Below, in pieces: positions 12,051 to 23,593 of a stretch of DNA of 64,000 nt (position 1 is its first letter; every line of letters begins with the position of its first letter). Under the pieces are notes generated by a model. That model was not told where the DNA came from. It did no database searches and saw nothing but the letters and a program-made list of their open reading frames with translations. Origin of the DNA: Oscheius tipulae (taxonomy: Eukaryota; Nematoda; Chromadorea; Rhabditida; Rhabditidae). The position numbers were made by a program, and so were the translations under genes. The DNA lies in contig JASJZH010000001.1 of assembly GCA_037178975.1 (NCBI GenBank), forward strand, positions 6,184,501-6,248,500, written 5' to 3'.

Positions 12051-12619
12051 ATGGGAGACGAGAGTCCACTCGACTTGACTCTGTCAGACGAAGAGAGACA
12101 CGCCAGACACGAGTACCTGAAAGTCTTGGAGAACAATCCGGAATATTTGGTGAGTTCTCAGAACAGCTGTCCTTTTGTCTAATGGTTACGTCCCCTTTTG
12201 GCACAAAATCTGTTGCACCTGTTGGCCAGAACGAGCGACAGCTAATTCCTCTGAGCTGTTTGTTCCCTTTCCCTCTTCTCGCAGAACCGATTATGGGCGT
12301 ATTGCCAACAGGATCTCCCCGAGGGAAGGCAGTAATGTTGTCTCTTTATTGCTCGACTGCTTGAACCATATGTCCAGATGACCACCACGGCACATTTCCG
12401 ATTAATGCCAGCCGGCCAGAGCTGACTGACCGACTCGCATAATTAAGAGCTTTCTAGGGCTGCTGGGACTGTCTGATGATCTTCTCTGACCCCTTGATAT
12501 TCACCCTTCATACCAGTACGCATGCTCCTGGAAGACGGCTGGTCTGTGCCTGTGGAGAAGCTTTTACGGCTAGAAGGGACTTCCAGCGGCATGTGATAGA
12601 AAAGGCTCATCCTGTCTGA
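12051..12619 (+). CDS. Small C2H2-like zinc-finger protein, three exons, 82 aa
   Basis: The exons at 12051-12149, 12285-12331 and 12517-12619 join perfectly in frame (99+47+103 nt = 83 codons with stop). Each uses an ordinary GT donor and AG acceptor (gtgagt; cttctcgcag; cataccag). The product starts MGDESPLDLTLSDEERHA, is acidic, and ends in a compact finger with pattern C-x-C-x10-H-x5-H (VCACGEAFTARRDFQRHV). The single-residue Cys spacing is unusual for classical C2H2 fingers, which have two or four residues between cysteines. No family is recognised. It sits alone between the SLC17-type gene and the calponin gene. The perfect three-exon join is the main evidence that it is real. Confidence 0.5.
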
Positions 12620-13694
12620 AGGAATGCAACCCCTCTTTGACAAAATTGTTATTGGTGTTCCTCCTCCCAGCACGGAATGGCTGCCATTCGGTTGGCCGGC
12701 GTTAATTAACCCCGTAAAACGGATAATGACAGAGAGAAAAAGTCGAGAAGAAAAATGGGACGAGCGACAATTGGATTCTGAAGAATTGGGCTGTATAGCA
12801 TGCCGAACCACTGGACCACTCAAAAAATAGACTTACCTTCCCTAACCATCTGTTCTCGTCCATGTTTTCCCTCTAATGAATTCTGGGACGAGAAGAGGGC
12901 ATCCTCCAGTCCGTTTCATTAGCCATTTTCGCGGTCTCTGGAAGAGGGCGTCTTTGAAAGAATCAATATTGAATTAAAATGGAAATTTCTGGCTTCCCCT
13001 CATAGCTAATTAAGTTAAAGGCCCTCGATGGTCTCTGCCCACAAAGGATTTCTCTTGTAGTTTATTAAAGTTGACAAGTCTTTGACAACGGTTTAGGAAG
13101 GACAAATAGAATATTTTCTTCGGCAAAGCGGGAATCTCAATATTCTGGTGTAATGGGGAGAGACAGATTTCTACAGAAAAGAAATGTGAATTTGTGTAAA
13201 GATCATTTGATGGAGGAAGGAGCAGGGGTTACACCCTAGAAGGGGGATAGAAGAAAGAGGTCGAAGCTCGAAGACAGGGAGAGAAGAACAGCCGGCAACA
13301 CCTGAAAATTTTCGTTTCAAAAGATACTTCGATACAGATAGCTATTCAATCGATTCCAGAGGAGCAGATGGCTCTCATTTGAGAAAAAGTTGCGTTCATA
13401 ATCCCGCCATTTGGATGTCGAGCGCGTCTGTGCGCACCCCCCTGGTGTCACTGTTTATCGTTTATGCAAATGAGGCGGATTTACTCTCTCTCGCTGTCCG
13501 CTGACTGACCCCTAGGCGGATGCGTAGCCACTCCATATGGCTGCGATGTTATCGCGCGCAAGGCAAGCATTGAGAAAGTGGAGGCTTTACAGCTTACAGA
13601 GGACAGGGTTTATTCTCTCACACACACTGGTCGTTATGCACAGACACACACTCACATTTTCAACAATTTTAACGAGATGGTATGGGTGGACTCT
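12620..13694. other. Intergenic region, downstream of two convergent genes
   Basis: It separates the plus-strand zinc-finger gene from the 3' end of the minus-strand calponin gene. AT-rich, no supported exon. Confidence 0.4.
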
Positions 13695-14763
13695 TTAGTT
13701 GGCGGCGACGGCCGGTGTGGATTCGGTGACAGCGGCGTTCTCGACCTTCTCAACAACTTCTTCGACCTGCTGGTTCTCGGCAGCATTGACAGCCTCCTCA
13801 GCGGGCTTCTCCTCAGTTTTCTCCTCGGTGGCAGGGCGTCGAGTGCGCTGAAAAGGATTAGATTAGAGGGACGAGTTCTCACAGTAACATACCCTAAAGA
13901 AGGCCATGATCTGTCCAATTATGGTGGTGCGGACGGTGTTGGAGACGGTATTGACGATCTCATCCACATTGATTCCTTCCTGGGCGAACTTCTCCTGGGC
14001 CTGGAGACCAAGGTTCCAGAGAGTGTCGAAGACTGCAGCATATCCGTTCTTTCCCTTCTCCAAAAGATCGGCAGCGGTCATGGACTTGCCCTCCTCGGCA
14101 TTCAGAGTTCCCTGAGCCCACTTGGCGAAAGCGTCCACATTCTGGGTCTGGACTTCCTTCTGCTTGGCAGCATCGGCTCCCTCCTCAGCAACAGCGGGCT
14201 CGATGGATCCGGGCTGGAGCTTGTTGGCCAGCTTGACCAGGAGATTTCCATCACGGAGATGGGCCAAGAACTGGTTGCGAGTGACTTGTCCATCCTTTCC
14301 GGGAAGAGCGGGGCGAGCGGTCTCGTCCTCAACAGCAACCTTCTGGATCCAGTCGAGAACATTGAAGTTGACCTGAAAGTTGCTCTTCATATCGATTTTT
14401 CTTCCGAGAAACACACTCAAACAGAACTAAACAAACCTTGTGAACGGCGACTGGGAGCTGCTGAGCGATCCAGGCGACAACATCGGCACGAGGATCAGCA
14501 GGGGCCTCGGGCTCCTTCGGCTGTTCGGCCTGATCGCGGTTCTTTCCCCACTTGAGAGTCAGACGCTTTTTCAGTCCACGAGAAGGCTTCTTCTCCTCAG
14601 TCTTGGTCTCGTCCTTGTTCTCCTCAGTCTTGGTCTCTTCGTTGACCTCCGCAGTTACGGGAAGAACCTCGGACTCGGGCTTGGGATCCTCCACAGGAGG
14701 CTCGGAAGTTGGGAGAGCGGGAGCGGTCTCCTCAACAACGGTCTGCTTGTTCTCCTCAGACAT
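13695..14763 (-). CDS. Calponin-homology domain protein with acidic N-terminus (CHDP-1-like)
   Basis: Three exons, 14763-14437, 14372-13893 and 13847-13695, total 960 nt (319 aa plus stop) in perfect frame. The first ~95 residues are a Glu/Lys/Pro-rich disordered region beginning MSEENKQTVVEETAPALP. A single calponin-homology domain follows (VLDWIQKV, RDGNLLVKLANKLQPGSI, LLEKGKNGYAAVFDTLWNLG), then a second low-complexity acidic tail ending TESTPAVAAN. The layout matches nematode CHDP-1-type proteins, which bind the cortical actin cytoskeleton and promote cell protrusions; I infer the same role without proof. Codon bias is strong (GC-rich third positions), typical of a highly expressed gene, and creates a long meaningless open frame on the opposite strand. 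Confidence 0.8.
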
Positions 14764-17700
14764 GATGATGGTAGGTTATACTGAAAAAAGAAAGGATGAG
14801 AAGGTTTTATGTGAGAGATGAGTCAGAGAGAAGCCAGAAATACTCTAGAACATATATGAATCAGTTGGGTGGAAATGGATGAAGAGAGAGGAGAATCGAT
14901 GGTGGCGCCGGATATGACTAACTGACTACCGAATCGCGGCTCCGAATCGACGCGACGCGAACACCTGTCCCCTCCGAATCGCTTTTCAGGGAAAAAATCG
15001 ATGATTGACAGTGTGCTCACTGGTACAATTAACCCCGCCAAAGGACGCTAAAGAAATCCGCGTAGGACCCTAATCACAGTGAATGGGTCGGGAGCCACTA
15101 ATTGAGGTCACCTGTCCACGGCACCCAGAACAGCCGGCAGGGACGGGATTCGAACAGAGAATTTCAATCAGTGTCAATGATATCGCTCGCGTTTCGCGCA
15201 CAATGGGTGGTCAGAAACATGGGGATTAGTAGAGAGACCCGTCCTCATTTTCAGAAATTAGCCGAGACGGCCGTCCCCGGTGACCCGGACTGAGATCCAA
15301 TTGCAACCGAGACACGCTTACAAATGCATATCCAGGACAAAAAAGGAGCAGAGATTGGGGGGGGGGGGCAATCGACAGAAAATCTGATTAAGTCTCTGCC
15401 ACACTGGCACTGAAAAAGAAGGAGAACCACGTATGCATGGGAGATGATCAAGGAAGTGAGAAAAGATTGTTGTGATTGGGAAATTGCCTCTGTCTGATAA
15501 GAGAATAGACATAAATGGTGGGAATTATCGAGAGAGATGCGTCAGCACAGGATAGGTACTCGATAAGAATGAAAAGTATTGTTTGGCAGTCTAGAAATCG
15601 GTGCTACAAGAGGACTTTGTATTCGCTCTGTATCTCAATATGTTCAAAATGGAGAGAGGTGGAGCCTGGAGGAGACGTATACACAGTTAGGTGCCAAAGG
15701 ACAGACAGGAGAATGGATAGGCAAAGGGCTGATCTGAATCATAGGTTAGGGTGCCTGGCAGAGACCTTTACCCGAGACTTTTCGATAGGGCAGTGGTTTA
15801 GGAAAGGGGAACAGTCCGGACCCTAGACAGATAGCATTGGAAATCTCTTGCAGACTTTCATGCACTCTTTCAACTATTGGAATGGTTTTCAGAGATCTCG
15901 GAGACATGATAGGATAACATAGAGCTACAGGGAAAATGTTCGAGAAGCAGAGGAAAGGAAGAGGAGGAGTTTCAAGAGATAGAGTCCCTTTCTCATCAGA
16001 TAGGAAGAGATTGTACATTAAAACGTTTTGAAAGAGTGCCAACTACGAGTGGGGGATGAGTAGTAGATGTGGAAACAGCTAGAAATAGAGATGAAATCAT
16101 CAAAAGTAGCAAGATCTAGGCGGTCAATCACCGTGTCAGACTGGGCAGAGCCGCGAGGTCGGTCTGCCGGGTGCACTGACCTCCATCCACTCTCTCTCCC
16201 ACTAACCATCTGGGGTCACGATCTGAGCCTAGACGAGAGAGAGTACAAAAAACGAGGAGAGGACAGAAGCCAACGCCTCACAGCCTTTCCGCCACGCACA
16301 ATGTGCCTCCTCCTCTCTGTAGGCTCCGCCTCTTTCCCTTCTACCCGCCTCTCACCCCCCTCGGGTTACGAAATTTAGGGAGAGCGATTAGGGCTGGGAG
16401 AACCTCTGATTACGATATAGGTAGATGGCTGGTCGCACTATACGAGGTGTCAATCACAGCGCCAACGGCGAGATAAAAGGAGCCTGGATGATCCGGTAAA
16501 GTGCAGCCGGTTGGAGGCACAGTACGAGGGAGACCCTTATCAACCTCAAAATATTGACCCTCGACTTGTTCTATTCGGTCCAGCAGCAGGTAAACATCTT
16601 CCTTGTTTTGTTTCCTAGATGAGTAGAGGAGCAAAACAATTTCTGAGAGGGACAAGACTGTGGTTAAAATTTAATGAGTCACTGGACGTTGTGAAAGACA
16701 CGTATCAGGTACGACGTCTATTCTAAGCTTCCACGTCAATTTCAAAGCTCATTTCTACACCGCTCCCTACTTCGAGTTCCTACTTGTTTGTGCGATTGAC
16801 ACCCTTTTCCAACTCTTTCAGTCGCAATGTCGACGGAGTAGAAGGGGTTCATTGTTCTCACCTCGCGCGTGGGGTTCTCTACCGTTCGCTATTTTTGATC
16901 GATGCAGAGAGAATATATGCGGGGGCTGAGGATATTTTAAACAGTGAGTCATTTACCCCTTACTCACTAGGTCTAGTCGTAAGCAAAATTGGGTACGGTA
17001 AGTTATTCACGTGAAGATAACCTGGATCTGTTCCCACTCTGCGGGATACCGCGGGTTACAGTCCCATTGGGATCTGATCGGCGGTTCAAAGGTCGATAAT
17101 GAACTGCACAAATCATCTATTGTCTATTCGCGAGCCCTGTCTGTGTTTCTGTCCGTACGCCGCCTTTTAAAATTGAGGTATTGGTAAGGCTCGCGCTTTT
17201 AGCCCGAACGACCCGGGTTCGATTCCGCTCGGCGAACTCTATTTTTCGTATGGTTTTGACCGGACTCCATTCTTGTGTTATAAGAGTCACGAAGATTTGC
17301 TTTGGTATGAGAGGAACCTTGGGCTAATTACCCGTCTCTTCCTGTCTCTCATGTCAATATATATTGTCCTCTTTCGTGTCCTCAAAAGAGAAAAAGAGGC
17401 AAGACCTTGTGTGTTCGCGGCGGTCGCGAGAGGAGACTGATGAGGGTCATTCCTCAATAGGAAATGGAGACCCGGTCCGTTCTTTTCTTAGGCGACAAGT
17501 ATCATCGTAAGAGACTAACTGTAAATCGTCTTTGAGCGGTGCCGCCCATAATATGCAAGTGCTGTAAACTAGAGATCAGTCGGCTAATAGCTATTGTACC
17601 TTCCCCTAAATGACGAAACCTTGAATTATAAAGAGTCATGGACCAGGGCAGACAGAAAAGGATAAAGGAGCCGCTAGCGGGACTGAAAAATGAACTAGAC

Positions 17701-18912
17701 GCCACAGGGGAGCTGTAACCAGAGCCGTGCAAACTTGATGGGCGTTCTCTTCTTCTCCCTCTCTCTGTTCTAATCCTGTATTGCATGCGAGGAAGGAACG
17801 AGGAGAACGTAAAAACTGCAATGAATGCACAATTGCTATTCCAGACACGGCCATTAGTCAGAGCGGCTGAATTTCAACGAGAGCCTTTCCATTGAGATAA
17901 GGCCATCTGGTCGAATCTCACCATTTTCGTCACCTTCTTGTGGCGGGAAAGCTAACCTTCGGCTAGAATTAGCAAGAGAGAATGAATGAGGCGCATTGGA
18001 AAGGACGGACTTTTTTTTGCAGGCGGATTGCCATACCAAGATTGGGGACAGCCCTTCGTCGCAAAAAGCAACTAATGTGTCTGGCATTCTTCAAAGATGC
18101 TCCACAGGGAATGCTATAGGAATCGAAGTATTTTAGTGATGACTCAAATGGTCGTCTTATCAGAGTCGGTCATCTTCCCACCACCGAAAGAACCGCTGAA
18201 TCAGTCTCGACGCCGGAAAGGTTATTGGTCATCGTGTCCAGGCTAGCAAGATGGCTAGAAGATAAGAACGCCCGAATTAATTGACCGCGGTTCTGCAGCC
18301 CAAATGGACTTCATTTTTTAACCACGACTCTGACAGATTAGCCTGCCGATTGAGGCAGATTGAATCCGGGTGAATGAAAGAAGGCAAAGTGTTCGACAAG
18401 TTCCATTGTTTGCTTTGAGATCGGCTCTCTTCCGAAAACACGTAGATTTCGAAACATTCTGGGGCAGCTGCCAACTTCAAAGAGAATGTCAGTTTGTCCA
18501 GCTGCCGACCGTCCGTAAGCTTTGTATGATACAGAAAGTAGGCAAACAGACGACTGAATGAACAAGGTGGCTGGGGGTAACTAACTTCCTGAAGGAATTC
18601 TTCTCTCAGACAAGTATTGCCCTTCATGATGACCACATTCTCACAATGGATCGTGTCCTTTTTGCCGTGTTATTCACCGCTGTTTATTACACCTAACTAC
18701 CTCTTTCACCATCCATTCACACGCTCCTGTTCCCGCAATGAGTCACACTTGACCAATACAGCGGGTTTTGCAATCCATACGCACGAAAGAGGATTTTTAT
18801 TTGGAGCGAGAAAACTAGCGAGAGGAGACAGAGATCAGACACGACCGTTTGCGTAGATTGGAGGTGCATAGCTGACTGAACAGAGTCTGAAAGATATTGG
18901 TTTTGTGAGAAT
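14764..18912. other. Largest gene-free stretch (~4.1 kb)
   Basis: It separates two minus-strand genes and would include the promoter of the calponin gene and the 3' flank of the NETO-like gene. I read both strands and found only short open frames without domains or splice partners. Notable contents are a run of about 12 G at 15357-15368, a B-box-like string on the minus strand near 15145, and the tRNA-like fragment at 17176. A non-coding RNA gene cannot be excluded. Confidence 0.4.
17176..17234 (+). repeat. Degenerate tRNA-like sequence with perfect B-box
   Basis: The sequence holds a perfect pol III B-box (ggttcgattcc) inside cgacccgggttcgattccgc, with a D-loop-like ttggtaaggc upstream and a T-run downstream. 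The T-stem does not pair well and no acceptor stem is found, so it is a tRNA pseudogene or the head of a SINE rather than a working tRNA. It shares gaacgacccgggttcga with the element at 44778-44835. Confidence 0.4.
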
Positions 18913-20817
18913 CTATTTCAAGAACCGTCTGTTCTGTGTTCTGCAGAAAGTCGACGCTCTGCAGCTCCAAATAAAAAGACCGACGACTACGATGAAAACC
19001 ATGATGATCAAAGAGACAAGAGGTGTATATCCGGATCGAACAACTGATCGTAAGACTTGACCGGCTGAACCAAAAGAATCTATGCTGTGTGATCGGACTA
19101 CCTTCAATGCACTGCGACTCGTCCCTTCCATATGGACAGTTCTGTCGACCATTACAGACGAGTCCTTCAGGGACGCAGTTGTCGTCTCCGCAGGTGAAAA
19201 GTCCCAATGAGGAGCAGTTCTTGTCTGAAAAGAAGGGTGATTGTTTCTAACCAAAACCCACGTCTAGTATAGGCGCTGTACAATCCGACGAGTTCCGTCG
19301 CAGCCAGGATTTTGGCACTATGAAGGTAGAGTCTGACCAAGATTTCACTCTGAGTTGTGAAGACATTGGAAGCTGTCAGACCACAGAACCTGAACAATGA
19401 TTTCTCGAAAGGGATCTAACAAACTTTCTTAAAGGAGTATCCGTCATTTCGCCTGCATAGACTTCGACAAAATTGCGGGAACATTGATTGGGATAGACGA
19501 GATTAAAGTCGGGAATGTATAGAACAATCGAGAGAGGAGCCGGGACTCGAATCAGCCAGACACATTCTACTGGCGATGTCAGATTTGGAGCCTGTAGTCT
19601 TGAAAGAGTAAGTGAAGTGTGTCTTACCACAAAGGAAGAAAGTTGACGGGCATCCAGCACACCGTCGAGACCGTGCGAGAACACTAGATGGCATTCTAAA
19701 AATAGCTTCTGATTCATTAGTTCTCCGGCTCAGCGTTCAGAGTAAACTTGTCTTTTGTTTATAAGAGAGGTCATAAGAATCAAGACGTAAGATGCACATG
19801 TGACAAATGTTTACTTTTGATCAGGGAACACTGCTTTGAAGATTTGTGGCTAAATTAAAAGAGAAACCGTTTCATTCTTTGCCTCGATGGCTGACCCATC
19901 GTAAAGTGACCAGATGATGTTCGACCCATCCCAGAGTAAACAGCCTGATAAGGCACAGGTGGTATCTTTAGGTAGATAAGGGACAGCCGAAAAGGAATAG
20001 AAGCGGGACAGATCAAAGAGTTGCGTAAAATAAACAGTACCTCCAAGACTGCTGGAAGGGCCTAACCGGTTGCGGACCATCTCAATTTTGGCCGAGAAGC
20101 CGGCATATTCGAGCTGATCGTCTGATCGGAAACGGATCCATAAGAAGCCTGTGAAACTATCTAACCGTTCTAAACGAAAATTACCAGATCTGGCGATGAC
20201 CAAAGTCTGTGGTGGATCACTGCCACAGAACTTGCCGATGAGCCGACTGAACCCGTATCGTCCATCTCTGAACTCGACCCAGTCGTTCGGACAATCGTCC
20301 ACCAGACCGTTTATCGTGTACGGTGTCTCTATCTGAGATCATCCATTCGACAGTAAAGAGGATAACTGACCTCAAAGCGCTCCCGGAAGACTACCCGAAT
20401 GTCATACCCGGCTCTGGCTTGAACAACACGAACACAGTCGATATTTGGAGGATATTTGCCTGGAACAGATGCTGAAGTTGGTCCCTCAGCTACCCCATTT
20501 ACTCCTTTTCAGTAATGAGATCTCAATTACTCTGTTTGGGTTCCGGATTAGGCCCCGAATTCCTTCATTTATCCGCATGTTAACGAGGAGTAGCTCCACT
20601 AATTTTGTACATATCGATTCCTTCCAGTTCGATACTAAAACAGGCAGAGTTACCTGGATAGTTGGGGCTGGAAAAGGTGTCCAGAATCGATCCAGCTCCC
20701 ATCAAGTCACCACATTGGGAGACAGCTCTTTCGAAGAAGGATACTGTGCGGGTGTTCAGTACAGAAAAGAGAGGAAATACCTAGAACGGCGCCGAGAAGC
20801 ACGGAGCCCACTCGCAT
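18913..20817 (-). CDS. CUB-CUB-LDLa transmembrane protein (NETO / SOL-2-like)
   Basis: The ATG at 20817 starts a signal peptide (MRVGSVLLGAVLVSF) split by an intron. The first CUB domain opens with CGDLMGAGSILDTFSSPNYP and continues over exons at ~20700 to ~20050, including KFCGSDPP. A second CUB domain lies at ~19700-19350 (ECHLVF, VYPNQCSRNFVEVYAG, LRKFCGL). One LDL-receptor class A module follows at ~19230-19110 (TCGDDNCVPEGLVCNG, YGRDESQC). Then come a transmembrane helix (LVSLIIMVFIVVVGLFIW) and a tail of about 20 residues ending at 18913. This order defines NETO proteins, auxiliary subunits of kainate receptors; C. elegans SOL-2 assists GLR-1. The very short cytoplasmic tail resembles SOL-2 more than vertebrate NETO1/2. 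The linker between the CUB domains (~20040-19720) is uncertain. One intron begins with a GTCAGT donor (20370). Confidence 0.78.
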
Positions 20818-21757
20818 CGACCATCTGGCGCTCTGGAGAAAAGCTAGGAAAAATGAATTAGGCCGAGAGAGCAATAAGCACTTAGAAATAAACGGCGACT
20901 ATTGTTTTACGCGTCATTGATGAAAGTGAATGAATGGATCGGAGACATTTCAGAGAGGAGAACATACAAAAAAGGAGTTGAAAGAGCAGACTGAAGGTTC
21001 GTTCCACTTGTCCGGGCAGGGCGCCGCCGACAAATCTAATAGACTTCCAAATTCTTGACTCCGTCGCGGAGACATAAGTGCGCCAAACTTTGTTTTCGGA
21101 AACATTTTCCAAAAGCACTGAATACGTAAAGCCGGGAGGAGAGACGAATGAAGAGAGAGAGACAAATTCAGTTAACCGGCTCAACGAGGATGGGTAAAGT
21201 TGTGTTTGTGTGTCTAGAGAGAGGGAGACAGGATCCCCTGGGAGACCATTCGAGGCGAATGAGATACAAAATGAAGTGCTGCTTCCAGCGAGAAAGTTTC
21301 TTTTTGGTATTTTGGAAAGCTCGAGATGTTTCATCGCCACAGGTTGGTGCTGATCTCTCCGTGTGTAACAGTTGTACAGTTACTTGATCATCGTCCTTTT
21401 GAGACCTTCTGAGAGGCTGGCATTTTTTTACGACCAAATAGAAACAAAGGTATAAACATGGTAGACCCCTAAGGCTAATCCTTCGGGTGGATCTCGACTG
21501 GCCTTCAAAGTTCGAGTCTGAAGCAAGTTTTCAGCTGTAAAAGTAGTAAAGGTCACTCGGAGAAAAGATAGATCAGACGACAGTCAGTATCAATGTTTAC
21601 GTGCGCGACTCTCTCTTTTCTGTTGTAATTGACTGGACACCACTTCTTCGACTGCGGTATAAGAACAGTTCTCCTTGTCTCTGTTCACTCTTCAAGCACT
21701 ATCTACTTCTACTTCCACAACATTTTTACTTAGTACCATTAGACAGACCTTTCAGGT
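20818..21757. other. Divergent intergenic region
   Basis: It lies between the starts of the minus-strand NETO-like gene and the plus-strand lysine-rich gene, so it should contain both promoters. The plus-strand gene is preceded by gacctttcag directly before gtATG, a likely spliced-leader acceptor. The open frames here have no domain. Confidence 0.4.
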
Positions 21758-22787
21758 ATGAACCGACTTGTCTTCATCTGTCTTCTACTTACGGCCTTGG
21801 CCCTGGCAAAGAAGGATTCTACCGCTTCAGCCGTGAGTTTAAGACTGCTCTCTAGGCATTCGACAACTCTCGAAAAGGCTTCCCTTTCAGAAAGACCTCT
21901 GCTCAAAGTACTCGGAATGCCTGGAGAAGGCTCAGAAGAAGATCGAAGAATGCTCTAAGGAGAAGAAGGAAGATGAGGTAGAATTCAAACTATTAACAGT
22001 CGAAGAAATTTGTAGACAGACAAGGGAAGCAAGGAATGTCAGGAGGCAAAGAGCGTCCACCAAGACATCAGAAAACTTCAAGAAGAAAAGAATCAAAAAG
22101 TTGTTCAGTGTATCAAGAAGAAGGGCGCTGATGCTGAAGATTTGACTGGAAAGAAGGCTTCGAAGTGTGCCAAGACTGCCAAGAAATTATTCGAGACGAA
22201 AAAGAAACATGGCGATGATGATGATAGCGACAGCGACGAGCACAGTGTTGTCAAGAGAGACCACGGGCATCATGGACACCATGGAAGACACGGGAAGAGG
22301 GGTGGATGTATGAAGGAGGCCTGGAGACTCAGACATCGTTGTTCCAGATTCGCCAAATGCTGTCCCATCTCCAATGAGTGAGCCGAGTGAATATGGTATC
22401 GCAAATAGGTTTTCAGCTGCAACAAAGATTCCGACTCGGAGAAGATCGACAAGAAGAAGAAGGAACTCCATGAGGCGGTGAACCAGTGTAGAAAGAGTCA
22501 GAAGAAGCCTTCTGGATCTGGAGAAGATTCGGACGAAGAGAAGGATGAGAAGGACAAGCCTAAGGAGAAGAAACCCGAAGATGAGGACAAGAAGAAGAAG
22601 GACGAGAAACCAAAGGGAAAGACAGACGAGAAGCCTAAAGATGGCAAGAAGAAGGAAGACGAGGACTCGAAAGAAATCGAACTGGACAAGGAAGAGGAGG
22701 AGGACAAGGACAAGAAAGACAAGGTGAGAGAGTAGCCTACTTCAATCGAGTTGTTTCCAGAAGAAGAACGGCCACAAGAAGCACTAA
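21758..22787 (+). CDS. Secreted Lys/Glu-rich, cysteine-containing protein
   Basis: The ATG at 21758 starts a clear signal peptide (MNRLVFICLLLTALALA) followed by KKDSTASA. The next exon encodes KDLCSKYSECLEKAQKKIEE. A third (from ~22019) has regular cysteines in Lys-rich sequence, an Asp/Ser run, a His/Gly-rich patch (HGHHGHHGRHGKRGG) and CMKEAWRLRHRCSRFAKCC. A fourth is almost entirely K/E/D/P (DKPKEKKPEDEDKKKK), and the last exon is 22761-22787 (KKNGHKKH, stop). Cysteines repeat roughly as CxxxxxC blocks in the first half. No family is recognised. High charge and a signal peptide suggest an extracellular matrix, cuticle or secretory product. A poly(A) signal lies 26 nt after the stop. Confidence 0.65.
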
Positions 22788-22812
22788 CTTCTTCCAAATT
22801 GACACAATAATC

Positions 22813-22818
22813 AATAAA
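22813..22818 (+). terminator. Poly(A) signal AATAAA
   Basis: AATAAA 26 nt after the stop of the lysine-rich gene and 89 nt before the start of the next gene. Confidence 0.6.
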
Positions 22819-22906
22819 CTTTTTTAGTTTTGTTGTTTCTGTAAAGATTGTTTCAAAAAAAGTAATAAAGGAGAAGTCATCGAGGCAAGATATCCGCACA
22901 ACTGCC

Positions 22907-23334
22907 ATGTTTCTCGTCTTTCTTGAGTAGACTACCTTCTTTCTCGAATACCTTCCCTACTCAGATCGACTTGTCTTCTGCTGCCGGTGCTGCTGCTGAC
23001 GTGTCAGGCGAAGAAGGAGAGGAAGAAAGAGAACTCGTCGGTTCTGAAGAGCAAGAAGGACGTTTCGACGAAGAAACCGAGCGAGAAAAGCACCAAAAAG
23101 ACGTCGAAATCGAACACGGAAGAGCACATAACGATGGGAGCCACTCAGCGCAGCGAGGGACTTCGAACTGCCCATGTCGAGGATTCGTTCGATCGACTCA
23201 AACCGAGACAGATGTTTGTCGATCGCTACAACGAGATCGTCGACGCGAAGGCCAGCAGACAGAATTCGGACTACGACACCCTCAAGCTAGTCGTCGATGA
23301 GGATTTCGGAAAGGATGTGGCCATTGTCCACTAG
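22907..23334 (+). CDS. Small secreted basic protein, two exons, 129 aa
   Basis: Exon 22907-22926 (MFLVFL plus a split codon) joins exon 22965-23334 across a 38-nt intron with donor gtagac and acceptor cctactcag. The join creates a signal peptide ending CLLLPVLLLTCQA, followed by KKERKKENSS. The mature protein has a Lys/Ser-rich first half (KKPSEKSTKKTSK) and a more ordinary second half (DRLKPRQMFVDRYNEIVD; DTLKLVVDEDFGKDVA). No cysteines follow the signal peptide. No family is recognised. It lies 120 nt after the Lys-rich gene, same strand, but similarity between the two is only compositional. Confidence 0.55.
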
Positions 23335-23593
23335 AGAAAACGGGGACAAATAAGTCGAATAAACTAACGGCTAAGACTCGAATCGAACTTGTCTTTTATT
23401 TGTTGAACAGTAGATGAACAGGGGTTAAAGCTGGATGATATGCGCCGGAAAGAGAATACTCAAATTTTTCTTCAAAAAAGGTCACGCGGAATTCAGAAGA
23501 CACTGGAATGCATGCGGTAGAGGACAACTGACGTTTTCGTAAGAGACAGACACCGTATTGGGAAGAGATTCTAAAGAGAGAAGATGGGGTATA

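Noticed and set aside
13578..14555. 325-codon plus-strand open frame opposite the calponin gene
   Set aside because: It is exactly antisense to conserved calponin-homology exons, crosses their introns, and arises from the GC-biased third positions of that highly expressed gene. No domain is recognisable.
15102..15293. Possible exon in the 4-kb gene-free stretch
   Set aside because: Open frame of 63 codons without domain, splice partner or start context; a B-box-like string on the other strand is not enough for a tRNA.
17176..17234. Functional tRNA gene
   Set aside because: Perfect B-box but no pairing acceptor stem and a poorly paired T-arm; kept only as a tRNA-like repeat.
19545..19560. 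B-box-like gggactcgaatc string
   Set aside because: Lies within the second CUB exon of the NETO-like gene and is explained by coding sequence.
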